DNA from: GWE2-42-39 sp942493345
GTDB taxonomy: Bacteria > Bacteroidota > Bacteroidia > Bacteroidales > Prolixibacteraceae
Direction: 5' to 3'
NCBI GenBank assembly: GCA_942493345.1
Contig: OW818695.1
Span: 930,001 to 994,000, forward strand
DNA: 64,000 nt
Part shown: positions 9,545-19,504 of the stretch, in pieces
Layout: each line of letters starts with the position of its first letter
How positions within the stretch are numbered: the first letter of the stretch is position 1
Position numbers and translations under genes: made by a program
Notes under the pieces: generated by a model
The model's input: the letters and a program-made list of their open reading frames with translations, nothing else
What the model was told of the DNA's origin: nothing
Databases searched by the model: none

Positions 9545-10627
9545 ATGAAATATAAAAAAATGAAGAGTTCCTCTTTACTGATAGCCGGAAATATACTATT
9601 GATATTACTCACTATATTTCCTTCCGGATGCAAAAAGGAACAGGGAAAGGAAGAAGAAATTATTCCGGATAAACCGGATATTTATACCCCGGAGCTGAAT
9701 GAACCGGGGCCGCCAATTGTAACTAAAAGTGGCGACTTTACAGTGGTAGTCCTCCCCGACACTCAATATTATACGGCCAGTAGAAACAATGGTACGCCCA
9801 AAATATTTGAATCGCAGATCGATTGGATTAGAAACAATCAGGAAAAAGAAAATATTGTGTATGTAATTCATCTGGGTGATGTGGTAGATCATGGTGATAC
9901 TCCGTCGTACGCATTTGCGGAGTGGTTCCCGGCCAAGTCGGTGATGTACAAGCTCGAAAACCCGACAAGCATTCCTTATGGAATCGCGGTCGGCAACCAC
10001 GACCAGTATCCTTCACAGTATCCGATTACAGGAGCAACTTCATATTACAACAAATATTTCGGAGTTAAACATTTTGAGGGACGCTCGTATTACGGTGGTC
10101 ATTATGATTTAAACAACGACAGTCATTACGATTTATTCAGCGCCGGAGGCAAAGATTTTATCGTGATTTACATCGAATACGATGCTTTTAACGAAGATCA
10201 GTACAACACAAATAGCTGGGCATATAACCTGCTGGTACAGTACCCCAACCGAAAAGCAATTATTGTGAGCCATTCTTTAATTGGGAACAACAGTACTGCG
10301 GGATCGAATGAAGGCACTCCCGGAACTTTTCGGTCACAGGGACAGGCAATTTATAACCGTGTAAAATATTGCCCGAATACATTTATGATGCTTTGCGGAC
10401 ATGTTGGCGAAAACGGCGAAGGATATCGAAAAGACACGTTTGAAGGGAATACGATTCACACCTTTTTGTCGGATTACCAAAGCCGCGAAAACGGGGGCAA
10501 CGGATTGATGCGCCTGTATCGTTTTTCTGTTGAAAGAAATCTGCTCGAAATCAAAACCATTTCTTCTTTCACCAATGAATATGAGGTCGACGGAGATAGT
10601 CAGTTTGCAATAAAACTTTTTAACTAA
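9545..10627 (+). CDS. Lipoprotein metallophosphoesterase (calcineurin-like)
   Basis: The 360-residue protein starts with a lipoprotein signal: a hydrophobic stretch followed by FPSGC, with Cys29 the likely lipidation site. A second Met at residue 6 is an alternative start. The metallophosphoesterase blocks are present in order: D72-T-Q74, HLGDVVDHGD (109-118), GNHD (150-153), VSHSL near residue 240 and CGHVGE near 280. These ligate a two-metal centre. Proteins of this type sit on the cell surface or in the periplasm and hydrolyse phosphomono- or diesters. The target is unknown; in this locus a phosphorylated glycan is possible. It lies 61 bases after the glycosidase and 143 bases before the next one. 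Confidence 0.86.
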   Translation: MKYKKMKSSSLLIAGNILLILLTIFPSGCKKEQGKEEEIIPDKPDIYTPELNEPGPPIVTKSGDFTVVVLPDTQYYTASRNNGTPKIFESQIDWIRNNQEKENIVYVIHLGDVVDHGDTPSYAFAEWFPAKSVMYKLENPTSIPYGIAVGNHDQYPSQYPITGATSYYNKYFGVKHFEGRSYYGGHYDLNNDSHYDLFSAGGKDFIVIYIEYDAFNEDQYNTNSWAYNLLVQYPNRKAIIVSHSLIGNNSTAGSNEGTPGTFRSQGQAIYNRVKYCPNTFMMLCGHVGENGEGYRKDTFEGNTIHTFLSDYQSRENGGNGLMRLYRFSVERNLLEIKTISSFTNEYEVDGDSQFAIKLFN

Positions 10628-10770
10628 ACGAATAAAACGAGAATATGAAATAGCCACTAGAGCTCAAACCAACAGAAAATGAATAAATAGCTATTCCATA
10701 CGTTGAGAAATTCCTTAAAAAAACAGGTATTGATACGCAAATTACACAAAACACTTTTGAAAAAAAACAC

Positions 10771-13611
10771 ATGAAACTAAACAGACGAAGATTTGTACAA
10801 CTCAGTTCTGTCACACTTGCAGGACTTCCTTTGGTACAGCTTAGCGGGTGTTCTTCTTTCTATAATGCCCCGGTGATGGACGAGAACCAGTTATTTCAGC
10901 TTTTTCAGACCCCTGAAAATATAAACAAACCTTTTGTCCGCTGGTGGTGGAATGGGATCAGGGTAGTAAAAGAAGAATTGCTGAGGGAACTCGATTTACT
11001 GAAAGCTGCCGGCATCGGCGGCGTCGAGATTAATGCGATCGAATTTCCGGAAACTGCCGATCCAATGAATTACGAAGAACACGAATGGTTGAGCGATTAC
11101 TGGACCGACATGTTACAGATTGCTGTGAACGGAGCCAAAGAACGTGGTCTTATTTGCGATATCATTGTTGGCTCGGGCTGGCCATTTGGCGGCGAATTTC
11201 TAAAAGAAGAAGAGCAAACCCAAATGATCACCATCGTTACCCGTAATCTGGAAGGGCCTGCAACAGTCTCCATCCCGAAGAAAGAAATACTGGATGAAGC
11301 AGAACCTCCTTTTTCGTCGAAACGGAAGGAAAAAACGAAAGATCTTTTCGCGTTGCGCCTTTCCCCTGCAACCATCGAAAAATTCACACCCGGCATCGAT
11401 TTCAATTCAGAAATTAAAAATGAAACCATCACGATTCAGGTTCCCGAAGGAAAACATGTTTTATATAGTCTGGTAAAACTTACCGGATTTATGTCGGTAA
11501 TGCGTGGCGCACCCGGTGCCAGAGGTCAAGTACTCAATCACTACAGCAAAAAGGCGGTTGAGCATTATCTCAACCGCATGTCGGATGCGATCGTAGCCAA
11601 ACTTGGCCCGATGAAAGATCATTTTCGCTCGTTTTTTGTCGACAGTTTTGAGCTGGAAGGAGCGAACTGGTGCGACGACATGTCTGAACAATTTGCAAAG
11701 CGCAGAGGGTACGAACTGGAGCCGTATCATCCTTTTATCCTATTCAAAACAGGTCGGCTGGGACGACCATTGAAAGAGGAATACGGAGCCAAATTTTCAC
11801 CGGAAGCACAAGAGATAATAAACCGGGTGAGATATGATTTCGAGATCACAAAAATAGAACTATTCCAGGAACGTTTTACCGAAACGTATTTGGCATGGTG
11901 TAAAAAACATGGCGTAAAATCGAGAGTTCAGGCGTATGGCCGCGAATTCAACCCGCTGGATGCGTGCATGCAGATCGATATTCCTGAAGGAGAAACATGG
12001 ATACGCACCCATGCCGGTGAAGATTTTAGCGAAGAAGATGCCACGATTGGCCGAACCTATTCCGAAGTGAACAAATATGTTTCTTCAGGAGCCCACCTGG
12101 CCGGTAAAAAGCTGATCAGCTGCGAAGATATTACCAATACCCAGCTGGTATTTAACGCGACACTCGAACGAATGAAAGTCACCAGCGACCAAAGTGTGTT
12201 AATTGGAATAACACATTCAATTCTGCACGGTTTTAATTACAGTCCACCCGAAGCGCCTTTTCCCGGCTGGGTCAGGTACGGTACATTTTTCAACGAACGG
12301 AATCCATGGTGGCCTTATTTACCCGAATTTACCAAATACAAAGCAAGAGTATATTCTTTGTTCCAGAACAGCGAAATGTTTGCCGATGTGGCCGTGCTGA
12401 ATGCCACTCCCGATTTGTGGAGTAAGTTTGGTATCCCCTGGGACCCTTTTCCTGAAGCATCATATCCGTGGTACTCCCGCATGGTTTGGGAGTCCATCCA
12501 CCAAAACGGGAATGCCTGTGACTATGTCAGTGAAAAAGTTCTCCAAAATTCCGAATTTTCAGAAGGGAACATTTGCTACGGCAATCGCAAATACAAGTTT
12601 TTATTACTGACCGAAGTAGAATCGATGCAACCAGAAACGGCAAAAGCATTGCTCCGCTATGCAAAGTCAGGCGGAAAAATAATTTGTATCGGGAAAGAGC
12701 CCAAAAAGTCGGCCGGAATGTCAAATCATGAAGATAAAGATACCCGTGTACAGGAAATAATAGAAGAAATCAAACAGAAATACAGCGAAAACTTCCATCT
12801 ATTCCCGGCTCCGGAGAAAGATCAGCGAAAAGTGGATTGGTACAAAGACATGCAGAACAAATTCGGCATTACTCCCTATATAAAATTGGAGAATCCATGT
12901 CCGTGGGTAAACCAGATTTATTACAAACATGGCGACATGGATATTTTATTCTTCTCGAATTACAGCCTTCACCGTTCGTTTAGTAGCACAGCCACATTCA
13001 ACGCCAATAAAGGAAAAACCGCATGGCTGTGGGACACCGCAACAGGCGAACGTTATTTGTATCCTGTTGACGGAGAAAAATTCTTGATTTCTCTCGAACC
13101 TGGAGAATCGAAAATAATCGTATTCAGCACGAATGGTCAAGGCGAAACCTATTCTCCGGTTAATCCGGATGAAACAAGAGCCATTGTTGTCGCCGGTCCA
13201 TGGAAAATAAGTCTCGAACATGTTGACGGCACAACCCAAAACATTGTTTTAGATCAGCTTGTCGATTTTAAAGACAACGAACTTCTGAGCCGTTTTGCAG
13301 GGGTTGCTTACTATGAAGCCAAGATCTCAATTAATGATGCAACAAAACCAAATTATATCGATTTGGGTAAGGTGCAAGGCATTTCAGAATTAATTATCAA
13401 TGGGGAAAAAGTGGGTGACCGGTGGCATGGCCGTCATATTTTCAATGTTTCAAAGATAATTGCAGATGGTGAAAATTCTATAAAAATTAAAATAACCACC
13501 ACCTTGGGCAACTATCTAAAATCGTTGACCGACAACAAAGACTCACAAAAATGGATGAAAAACCAGCCCCTTTATTCCAACGGGCTGATCGGTCCTGTCA
13601 GACTCTTATAG
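10771..13611 (+). CDS. GH106-like glycoside hydrolase, Tat-type lipoprotein
   Basis: The 946-residue protein has a twin-arginine motif (NRRRFVQL, 4-11) followed by a hydrophobic core and a lipobox LSGC ending at Cys27, so it is probably a Tat-exported lipoprotein. The catalytic region opens with FVRWWWNG (55-62) and includes VGSGWPFGG near 133, FVDSFELEGANW near 289 and SCEDITNTQLVFN near 450. The C-terminal sandwich shows YIDLGKVQGISELIING and ends with NGLIGPVRLL, as in the other enzymes of the locus. It differs enough from the 6421 gene that the two likely act on different linkages. It is the last gene of the plus-strand cluster and is followed by a clear terminator. Confidence 0.87.
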   Translation: MKLNRRRFVQLSSVTLAGLPLVQLSGCSSFYNAPVMDENQLFQLFQTPENINKPFVRWWWNGIRVVKEELLRELDLLKAAGIGGVEINAIEFPETADPMNYEEHEWLSDYWTDMLQIAVNGAKERGLICDIIVGSGWPFGGEFLKEEEQTQMITIVTRNLEGPATVSIPKKEILDEAEPPFSSKRKEKTKDLFALRLSPATIEKFTPGIDFNSEIKNETITIQVPEGKHVLYSLVKLTGFMSVMRGAPGARGQVLNHYSKKAVEHYLNRMSDAIVAKLGPMKDHFRSFFVDSFELEGANWCDDMSEQFAKRRGYELEPYHPFILFKTGRLGRPLKEEYGAKFSPEAQEIINRVRYDFEITKIELFQERFTETYLAWCKKHGVKSRVQAYGREFNPLDACMQIDIPEGETWIRTHAGEDFSEEDATIGRTYSEVNKYVSSGAHLAGKKLISCEDITNTQLVFNATLERMKVTSDQSVLIGITHSILHGFNYSPPEAPFPGWVRYGTFFNERNPWWPYLPEFTKYKARVYSLFQNSEMFADVAVLNATPDLWSKFGIPWDPFPEASYPWYSRMVWESIHQNGNACDYVSEKVLQNSEFSEGNICYGNRKYKFLLLTEVESMQPETAKALLRYAKSGGKIICIGKEPKKSAGMSNHEDKDTRVQEIIEEIKQKYSENFHLFPAPEKDQRKVDWYKDMQNKFGITPYIKLENPCPWVNQIYYKHGDMDILFFSNYSLHRSFSSTATFNANKGKTAWLWDTATGERYLYPVDGEKFLISLEPGESKIIVFSTNGQGETYSPVNPDETRAIVVAGPWKISLEHVDGTTQNIVLDQLVDFKDNELLSRFAGVAYYEAKISINDATKPNYIDLGKVQGISELIINGEKVGDRWHGRHIFNVSKIIADGENSIKIKITTTLGNYLKSLTDNKDSQKWMKNQPLYSNGLIGPVRLL

Positions 13612-13658
13612 GAGAAAGATTAACGAACCCGGCAAAACAATTCACCGGTATACAAAGA

Positions 13659-13690
13659 AAGCCATTTCCGAAAGGGAGTGGCTTTTTTCG
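13659..13690 (+). terminator. Intrinsic terminator of the glycosidase cluster
   Basis: An 11-base-pair stem (13659-13669 with 13674-13684, a few G-T pairs) closes a GAAA tetraloop and runs into six T residues. It lies 48 bases after the stop codon of the last GH106-like gene and ends the plus-strand locus. Confidence 0.85.
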
Positions 13691-13699
13691 TGGTAACGC

Positions 13700-14032
13700 A
13701 GAAAAAATAAATCCTTTTTTTGAGGAAACTTTTCTCCAATTCGTCGGAAGAAGTTCAGCCTGTTTGTTTTTTATTTGCCCCGGAAACAGTAGGTTTGCAA
13801 TAGGAAAATAAAGGTTGCAAAATAGCCATTCACGAAGGCTGTTCAAAAACTCCGTGAAACTCTGTGTTTTTTACTCTGCAGCACTCTGTGGTAAAATATT
13901 AGTAATAAAATCACAACTTGTCCCGATTTGCAGGGAGAGTTAATCAGCGTTTTTCACAGATTCGCACGGAGTTGAATAGCAAAGTAATTCTACTTTTCGA
14001 ACAGCCTCTTTTGAGAAAACTAATATTATAGA
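13700..14032. repeat. Spacer with degenerate extragenic repeat text
   Basis: I see no gene between the terminator and topB. Bases 13848-13908 hold wording such as CCGTGAAACTCTGTG and CACTCTGTGGTAAAA, and 13955-13975 holds its near inverse, CACAGATTCGCACGGAGT. Phrases of this kind recur in non-coding DNA of many Bacteroidota genomes, which is recollection rather than a search. No promoter of the TAnnTTTG type is obvious just before topB. Confidence 0.4.
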
Positions 14033-16279
14033 ATGAAACTCTGTATTGCTGAAAAACCTGCTGTTGCCAAGGAAATTGCACTGATCATTGGGGCGAGTGT
14101 CCGTAAAGACGGCTATTTTGAAGGAAACGGATACCAGGTAAGCTGGACGTTCGGGCATCTTTGCACCCTGAAAGAGCCACACGACTATTCGCAGCAATGG
14201 AAATACTGGAACATGCAGCAGTTGCCCATGATTCCGCCCAAATTTGGGATCAAGCTCATCGACAATCCGGGGATCATCAAGCAATTCGGAATACTTGAAA
14301 AACTGATTTCAACGGCGGACGAAATTATTAACTGTGGTGACGCCGGACAGGAAGGAGAACTGATCCAGCGCTGGGTGCTGACAAAAGCCAGGAACAAATC
14401 GCCTGTGAAACGGCTTTGGATTTCGTCACTTACAGAAGAAGCTATTCGCGAGGGTTTCAGCAAACTTTTAAACGGCAGCGATTTCGACAAACTGTACCAG
14501 GCCGGAAGCGCCCGCGCCATTGGCGACTGGCTGCTCGGCATGAACGCCACCCGCGCCTACACACTGAAATACGGTCAGAACAAGCAGGTACTTTCTATCG
14601 GCCGGGTGCAAACGCCCACACTGGCGCTAATTGTAAACCGGCAAAAAGAAATTGACAATTTCAAGCCTGAACCCTATTTCGAAATAAAAACCATTTACCG
14701 GGAAGCCGTTTTTTCGGCCATTAGCGGGCGTTATCAGAAGCGGGAAGATGCCCGGCAGGTATTGGACGAAATTTCGGACAAAGACCTTGTAATTGGTCAA
14801 ATCGAAACCAAAGAGAGCAACGAATACCCACCAAAACTGTTCGACCTGACTTCGTTGCAGGTGGAATGCAACCGCCGTTTCGATATGGGTGCCGAAGAAA
14901 CCCTTAAGACCATCCAGTCGCTATACGAGAAAAAAGTGACCACTTATCCGCGTGTCGACACTACTTTTCTTTCGGATGACATTTACAAAAAAGTTCCGAC
15001 GATACTGAAAAACCTGCGAGGATATGAAAATCTGACTTCGGTGGTACTTGAAGCCGGAAAAATTCCAAAAACGAAGCGGGTTTTCGATAACACGAAGATC
15101 ACCGACCACCATGCGATTATTCCCACCGGCGAAAACAGGATCGATCTGGTTGGAAAAGAAAAAGATGTGTACGACCTGGTGACCAAACGTTTTATCAGCG
15201 CTTTTTATCCCGACTGCCGGGTCGCAAACACCACGGTTGAAGCCACGATCGGACAGCACGGATTTAAAGCGACCGGCAAGCAAATTCTGAAACCTGGATG
15301 GCGGGTAGTTTATCAGAATGAAAAGAAAACGGTGCAGGATGACGAAAATATTCTCCCGGTTTTTACTACCGGGGAGCAGGGGCCGCACCAACCCGAACTT
15401 CAGGAAAAAGAAACCAAACCACCCAATTATTATACCGAAGCAACCCTTTTGCGGGCAATGGAAACGGCAGGCAAACTGGTCGACGATGAAGAGTTGCGCG
15501 AGCTGATGAAAGAAAACGGGATCGGACGGCCGTCAACCCGCGCCAATATTATTGAAACACTATTTCGCAGACGCTATGTCCGCAAGGAGAAAAAGCGACT
15601 GGTGGCCAGTCAAACCGGCATCGACCTGATTGATAGCATTGAGAACGAACTGCTGAAATCGGCCGAATTAACCGGGCAATGGGAACGCAAATTACGACTG
15701 ATCGAGTCGGGCGAAATGGAGATAGGCGCTTTTATGGACGAGATGAAAAACATGGTGAAGGAAGTGATCACCCAGCTAAAAAACTCACCACGCCGCGAAA
15801 TTACCATCACGGTGGATGAAAAGCCCACACCACCTGTTGCATCAAAAGAAGAAAAGCAAAAAGCAAAAACCCATACCAAAGCTCCAAAACCTGCTGCTGA
15901 ACTGAAATGCCCAGCTTGCGGAAACGGGACTATTATAAAAGGCAAAAATGCATGGGGTTGCTCCGAATGGAAGAACGGTTGCCACTTTACCATCCCGTTC
16001 GAATTTGCCGGTAAAAAACTTAGCGAAAACCAGATGGCTACCCTCGTTACCAAACGAAAAACGCCGCAGATAAAAGGTTTTGTGTACAACGAACTAAAAA
16101 TTGACGGGATCCTGATTCTTGGCGAAAACCACCATGTCCGTTTGCTCACCGAAGTAAAAGAAAACAGCGCCTGCCCACAATGCCAAATCGGTAAAATTGT
16201 AAAAGGTAAAACCGCCTGGGGCTGCAGTAATTTTAAAGGAGGCTGTGTTTATCGGGTGGCGTTTGAAATAGAGCCATGA
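14033..16279 (+). CDS. topB: DNA topoisomerase III
   Basis: This 748-residue type IA topoisomerase relaxes and decatenates DNA by passing strands through a single-strand break. It starts with a TOPRIM domain (Glu7 in AEKP; GDAGQEGEL at 102-110 with Asp103 and Glu107). SIGRVQTPTLALIV lies at 188-201. The catalytic tyrosine is Tyr305 in TTYPRVDT. GIGRPSTRANIIETL near residue 497 is the usual late motif. The C-terminus carries two copies of a CPxCG..WGCS zinc-ribbon-like module (about 626-660 and 717-745). Such TopB enzymes often sit in accessory regions of Bacteroidota and here the gene separates two parts of a glycosidase locus. It converges with the next gene with only 7 bases between their stop codons. 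Confidence 0.95.
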   Translation: MKLCIAEKPAVAKEIALIIGASVRKDGYFEGNGYQVSWTFGHLCTLKEPHDYSQQWKYWNMQQLPMIPPKFGIKLIDNPGIIKQFGILEKLISTADEIINCGDAGQEGELIQRWVLTKARNKSPVKRLWISSLTEEAIREGFSKLLNGSDFDKLYQAGSARAIGDWLLGMNATRAYTLKYGQNKQVLSIGRVQTPTLALIVNRQKEIDNFKPEPYFEIKTIYREAVFSAISGRYQKREDARQVLDEISDKDLVIGQIETKESNEYPPKLFDLTSLQVECNRRFDMGAEETLKTIQSLYEKKVTTYPRVDTTFLSDDIYKKVPTILKNLRGYENLTSVVLEAGKIPKTKRVFDNTKITDHHAIIPTGENRIDLVGKEKDVYDLVTKRFISAFYPDCRVANTTVEATIGQHGFKATGKQILKPGWRVVYQNEKKTVQDDENILPVFTTGEQGPHQPELQEKETKPPNYYTEATLLRAMETAGKLVDDEELRELMKENGIGRPSTRANIIETLFRRRYVRKEKKRLVASQTGIDLIDSIENELLKSAELTGQWERKLRLIESGEMEIGAFMDEMKNMVKEVITQLKNSPRREITITVDEKPTPPVASKEEKQKAKTHTKAPKPAAELKCPACGNGTIIKGKNAWGCSEWKNGCHFTIPFEFAGKKLSENQMATLVTKRKTPQIKGFVYNELKIDGILILGENHHVRLLTEVKENSACPQCQIGKIVKGKTAWGCSNFKGGCVYRVAFEIEP

Positions 16280-16286
16280 AAAATAC

Positions 16287-19200
16287 TTACTCTGTCACCT
16301 CCTGAAGAATAGAAACCGGCCCCATCAGGCCTGATTTGTGCAATGGATGACCGGCACTGTAAAATTTGAAGGGGACAAATGCGTAACGTCCGCTGGGGCG
16401 GGATGTTCCGTTGAGCAGCCATTTCGGCCACTGCCCGTTAACAATTCCATCATTAGGAAAGCGTTCGTCTCCAATCAGACGGTTCATCCAAAGGTTGGCT
16501 ACTTCTATTTCAAGTCGGTTCTCCCCGTTCTTCAGGGCATTTGTAATCTCAACCTGCCAGGGAGCTGTCCACACAACACCTAAATCTTTCCCGTTCAGCC
16601 GGACCCGGGCCATGTTTTTCACCTCACCCAAATGCAGATACAGCTTTCCATTGCTTTTATCATTTTTCCCATAGCTGAATGACTGCCGGTAAAAAGCAAT
16701 ACCTGAATAGTATTTTATTCCTTCTTCCGGACGGGTAGACCAATCTTCCAGCACATTGAAAATAACCTCTTCGGGGCCTCCCCATTTCGGATCGAACGAA
16801 ACCTTCCAAGGACCTCCCAGTGTCTGAGTCTCAGCAAGCGGATAAAAATTTTTCTGCCTTTCGCCTTTCGGCTGCATAGCTAAACTGCTCCTGTCAAATA
16901 CAATGAAAAAACTCTGATTGGCTTCAAATTTCAAAGAAACAGTAGTGCGACCGTTCGAGTATGTAAATTCAGGAAGCGATCGGATTTCTCCGGTTAGCGG
17001 ATTCCACAGTTCAGCCGGTCCCCCGGCACGAAAAATGCAGTTAGCATGAAGTGGCTGATTCGTTTTATTGGCAACAAAATAAACCTCAGCGCAGGCAAGT
17101 CTTTTGTGTGTATAACGAATCGGACCATCTGCCTGAAAATCTTCATTAACACCCAATTCTTTTAGCAACAAAGCAGTTACTTCATACGAAGGGTAAAGTC
17201 TCTCCTGCATTTCCGAAAATTTTCCGCCCCAATAAATTTTCCCCTTGCCATACCCGCGCACAGTTGCAGTGTCAGGAACATTTGCAGAACCCCATATTTC
17301 CCCTGCAGTTGTCTGTACCTGATGGTCACATTCAGGATAGTTGGTCAGGCTGGGTGATTTAACCGGAGGAACGCCAATTACATTTGCCCCGGCTTTTACC
17401 AACAATCCGATTTTAGCAAGCAGTTCCGGCGTTATGGTTTTATGGGCTGGAAGCACCAACAGGTGATACGAACCACCGCCGGGAAAAACAATTTTATTGT
17501 TTTCAACTTCAGCATTCGCTATCAGCATTTGAGGCGAACAACCATCAAAATTGTATCCTTTCCGGTCAGGAATGGTGTCATTTCCTTCCATTGCAGAATG
17601 CGGAGGACGGAAAACATGCGGCGCTCCTTCCGGCGTCAGGTAAAGTACATCGGCAATAGTTTGCCCTTGCTGAAGTACAAATGAACAACGTGAAACATAC
17701 TCGTGATAACCGGCAGCCATAGACCACCATGTTTGCCCGCGGTCCCAATGCACTCCGTAAGGCCCCATCGTCATCCCCGGACGCAGATTTTCGCCAAGAC
17801 CTTTGTGCGCAAACGTGTGATAGATGAATTTATTGATTCCGGCGGCAAAAGCCCAGTCTCCCTGATTTTTCAGCATTCCGGGATACGCCTTATATCCTTC
17901 GCCTGAGCCGGAAGTAAACGCTTCGGCGGCAATCACAGGACGGCCTAAAACATGAGCGACCGAAGTAGCTTCAACGCATCCGAAGGAAGAATTAAAACCA
18001 AACCCTTTTGCCCAGAATTCACAACTGGGAATATCGGCTACAGCGCCCAGATCGAGATCAGCACAAGGAGTCATATCGTACGGCTGAATAGACAAATCCA
18101 GTCCGTAATGCCGCCCCAGTGTTTTAATGTACCCGGCATGATTTTCAAGCACCAGTTCCTGAGAAGTAAGACGAATGTCCCACAAAAAACGCTCACTCAT
18201 CTCAAGGCTGCCAACGATTTGTCCTGAATAAGCCGGGAGGAAGAGCAGCGGATCGTACCCCCTGCGTTTTGTAAATTCATCGCGAAAATTGTCACTCCAA
18301 TTCTGAGCGCCCATTTCCCAGCTATCCATGTGCAGACGGAACAACCCGCCATCGCGCGAACCTTTGGTAAAGTCAGATTTTGCGAACAACTTTCCGATAA
18401 ACGCATCAAAATGATTTTTGAAAGCTACCGTATCAAATTTATCGCACTCAAAACCAAGTCCGGGATTAGGGGCCGGCCGTGTAACCGCGCCATTGTTGCG
18501 CATTCCCATGCGGACGATAGTCCACCTACCATCCGGAACTTTCCAGTCCAGTGTTCCGTCCGGCTGAAGTTTTGAAGTCAGATCAATGATTTTATCTTTA
18601 CCAACAGCAGCAGAAAGGGCTTCGTCTGCCGAACAAATGGGTTCAGGAAGATATTGTTTAACCCCAGGCATTGAAGTATACGGAGCTCTCACAAAAAGCG
18701 CCTTTTCTTCAATATCTGTGATCTTTGTATTGATTGCCGGGGTCGGATAGGCGAGCACCGCCACGTCCTGATAGTAGGTCTTCCACTTTTCCCGAAGTTC
18801 AGGAGTAAACTTCCCCTCCCCAAAAAAAGGCTTCTGCGGAACTGGTTTGGATAGTATAATCTGCTGATCGGAAGAACCGTTTACCTCAACCGTACTGCTC
18901 ACCAGGTGTCGCATTGATTCACCCGCTTTCACCCAGGGTCCCCCACTACCCGACCATCCCGGGCCAACCCCCAGAGTAAAGGTAATGCCCAAGCGTTTGC
19001 TTTCTTTCATGGCGTGGGCAAAAAGCTCCTGCCACTCTTCACTCAGAAAATCGACTTTTCCCCTTGGCAAACCAACGTTCACCTCCAAAAAGAGGACATT
19101 GCCAATTCCGGCCTCTTTCATCGATTCCAGATCGGCAGTTATCGCATCATGGGATAAATTTCCATCCATAAAATACCAGTAAACGCCAGGGCGAACAGAA

Positions 19201-19331
19201 TCGGGTGGATTCTCAAACGATCTCTTCAATTCTTTTAAGGAAATTTCATGCCTGACAATCATTTCCGGAGCGACAGATGAAACACAAAACAACAGCGAGA
19301 GCAGCGAAAGGATAATCAGTTTTTGGTTCAT
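16287..19331 (-). CDS. GH106-like glycoside hydrolase, Sec-exported
   Basis: I place the start at 19331, giving 1014 residues; the open frame extends 18 codons further but that part lacks a good leader, while MNQKLIILSLLSLLFCV is a clean Sec signal peptide. The enzyme shows the family marks: PGVYWYFMDGN shortly after the leader, GVGPGWSGSGGPW, HMDSWEMGAQNWSDNF, then IAAEAFTSG, and the C-terminal sandwich LHLGEVKNMARVRLNGKDLG with NLWMNRLIGDERFP. It is closest in layout to the 6421 gene (both share GIKYYSG and WGGPEE/WGGPAE motifs), suggesting duplication. It is a putative alpha-L-rhamnosidase acting in the periplasm and is the fourth such enzyme here, on the opposite strand to the others. Confidence 0.86.
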   Translation of the reverse strand: MNQKLIILSLLSLLFCVSSVAPEMIVRHEISLKELKRSFENPPDSVRPGVYWYFMDGNLSHDAITADLESMKEAGIGNVLFLEVNVGLPRGKVDFLSEEWQELFAHAMKESKRLGITFTLGVGPGWSGSGGPWVKAGESMRHLVSSTVEVNGSSDQQIILSKPVPQKPFFGEGKFTPELREKWKTYYQDVAVLAYPTPAINTKITDIEEKALFVRAPYTSMPGVKQYLPEPICSADEALSAAVGKDKIIDLTSKLQPDGTLDWKVPDGRWTIVRMGMRNNGAVTRPAPNPGLGFECDKFDTVAFKNHFDAFIGKLFAKSDFTKGSRDGGLFRLHMDSWEMGAQNWSDNFRDEFTKRRGYDPLLFLPAYSGQIVGSLEMSERFLWDIRLTSQELVLENHAGYIKTLGRHYGLDLSIQPYDMTPCADLDLGAVADIPSCEFWAKGFGFNSSFGCVEATSVAHVLGRPVIAAEAFTSGSGEGYKAYPGMLKNQGDWAFAAGINKFIYHTFAHKGLGENLRPGMTMGPYGVHWDRGQTWWSMAAGYHEYVSRCSFVLQQGQTIADVLYLTPEGAPHVFRPPHSAMEGNDTIPDRKGYNFDGCSPQMLIANAEVENNKIVFPGGGSYHLLVLPAHKTITPELLAKIGLLVKAGANVIGVPPVKSPSLTNYPECDHQVQTTAGEIWGSANVPDTATVRGYGKGKIYWGGKFSEMQERLYPSYEVTALLLKELGVNEDFQADGPIRYTHKRLACAEVYFVANKTNQPLHANCIFRAGGPAELWNPLTGEIRSLPEFTYSNGRTTVSLKFEANQSFFIVFDRSSLAMQPKGERQKNFYPLAETQTLGGPWKVSFDPKWGGPEEVIFNVLEDWSTRPEEGIKYYSGIAFYRQSFSYGKNDKSNGKLYLHLGEVKNMARVRLNGKDLGVVWTAPWQVEITNALKNGENRLEIEVANLWMNRLIGDERFPNDGIVNGQWPKWLLNGTSRPSGRYAFVPFKFYSAGHPLHKSGLMGPVSILQEVTE

Positions 19332-19446
19332 ACGTTCAGTTTTGAAAAGAAGATATAAATATAACCAATTCAACATGAATAACATTAAAATCCTATTTCC
19401 CGACCGATACGATTTATATCACATCTGCCGGGTCTTCCGGATAGAC

Positions 19447-19484
19447 ATAAAAAGAGGGTGAACTGATAATCAGCCACCCTCTTT
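19447..19484 (-). terminator. Terminator of the rpoBC/DUF3467 operon
   Basis: Arms 19451-19460 and 19475-19484 pair perfectly over 10 bases (AAAGAGGGTG), with T runs outside on either strand. Read on the minus strand it lies 21 bases past the DUF3467 stop codon and ends in a T run, so it should end the long ribosomal/RNA polymerase transcript. Confidence 0.85.
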
Positions 19485-19504
19485 CTATATAATCTCTTAC
19501 GATT

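Noticed and set aside
13551..13811. 86-codon frame across the end of the GH106-like gene
   Set aside because: It overlaps that gene and reads through its terminator hairpin, so it is unlikely to be expressed.
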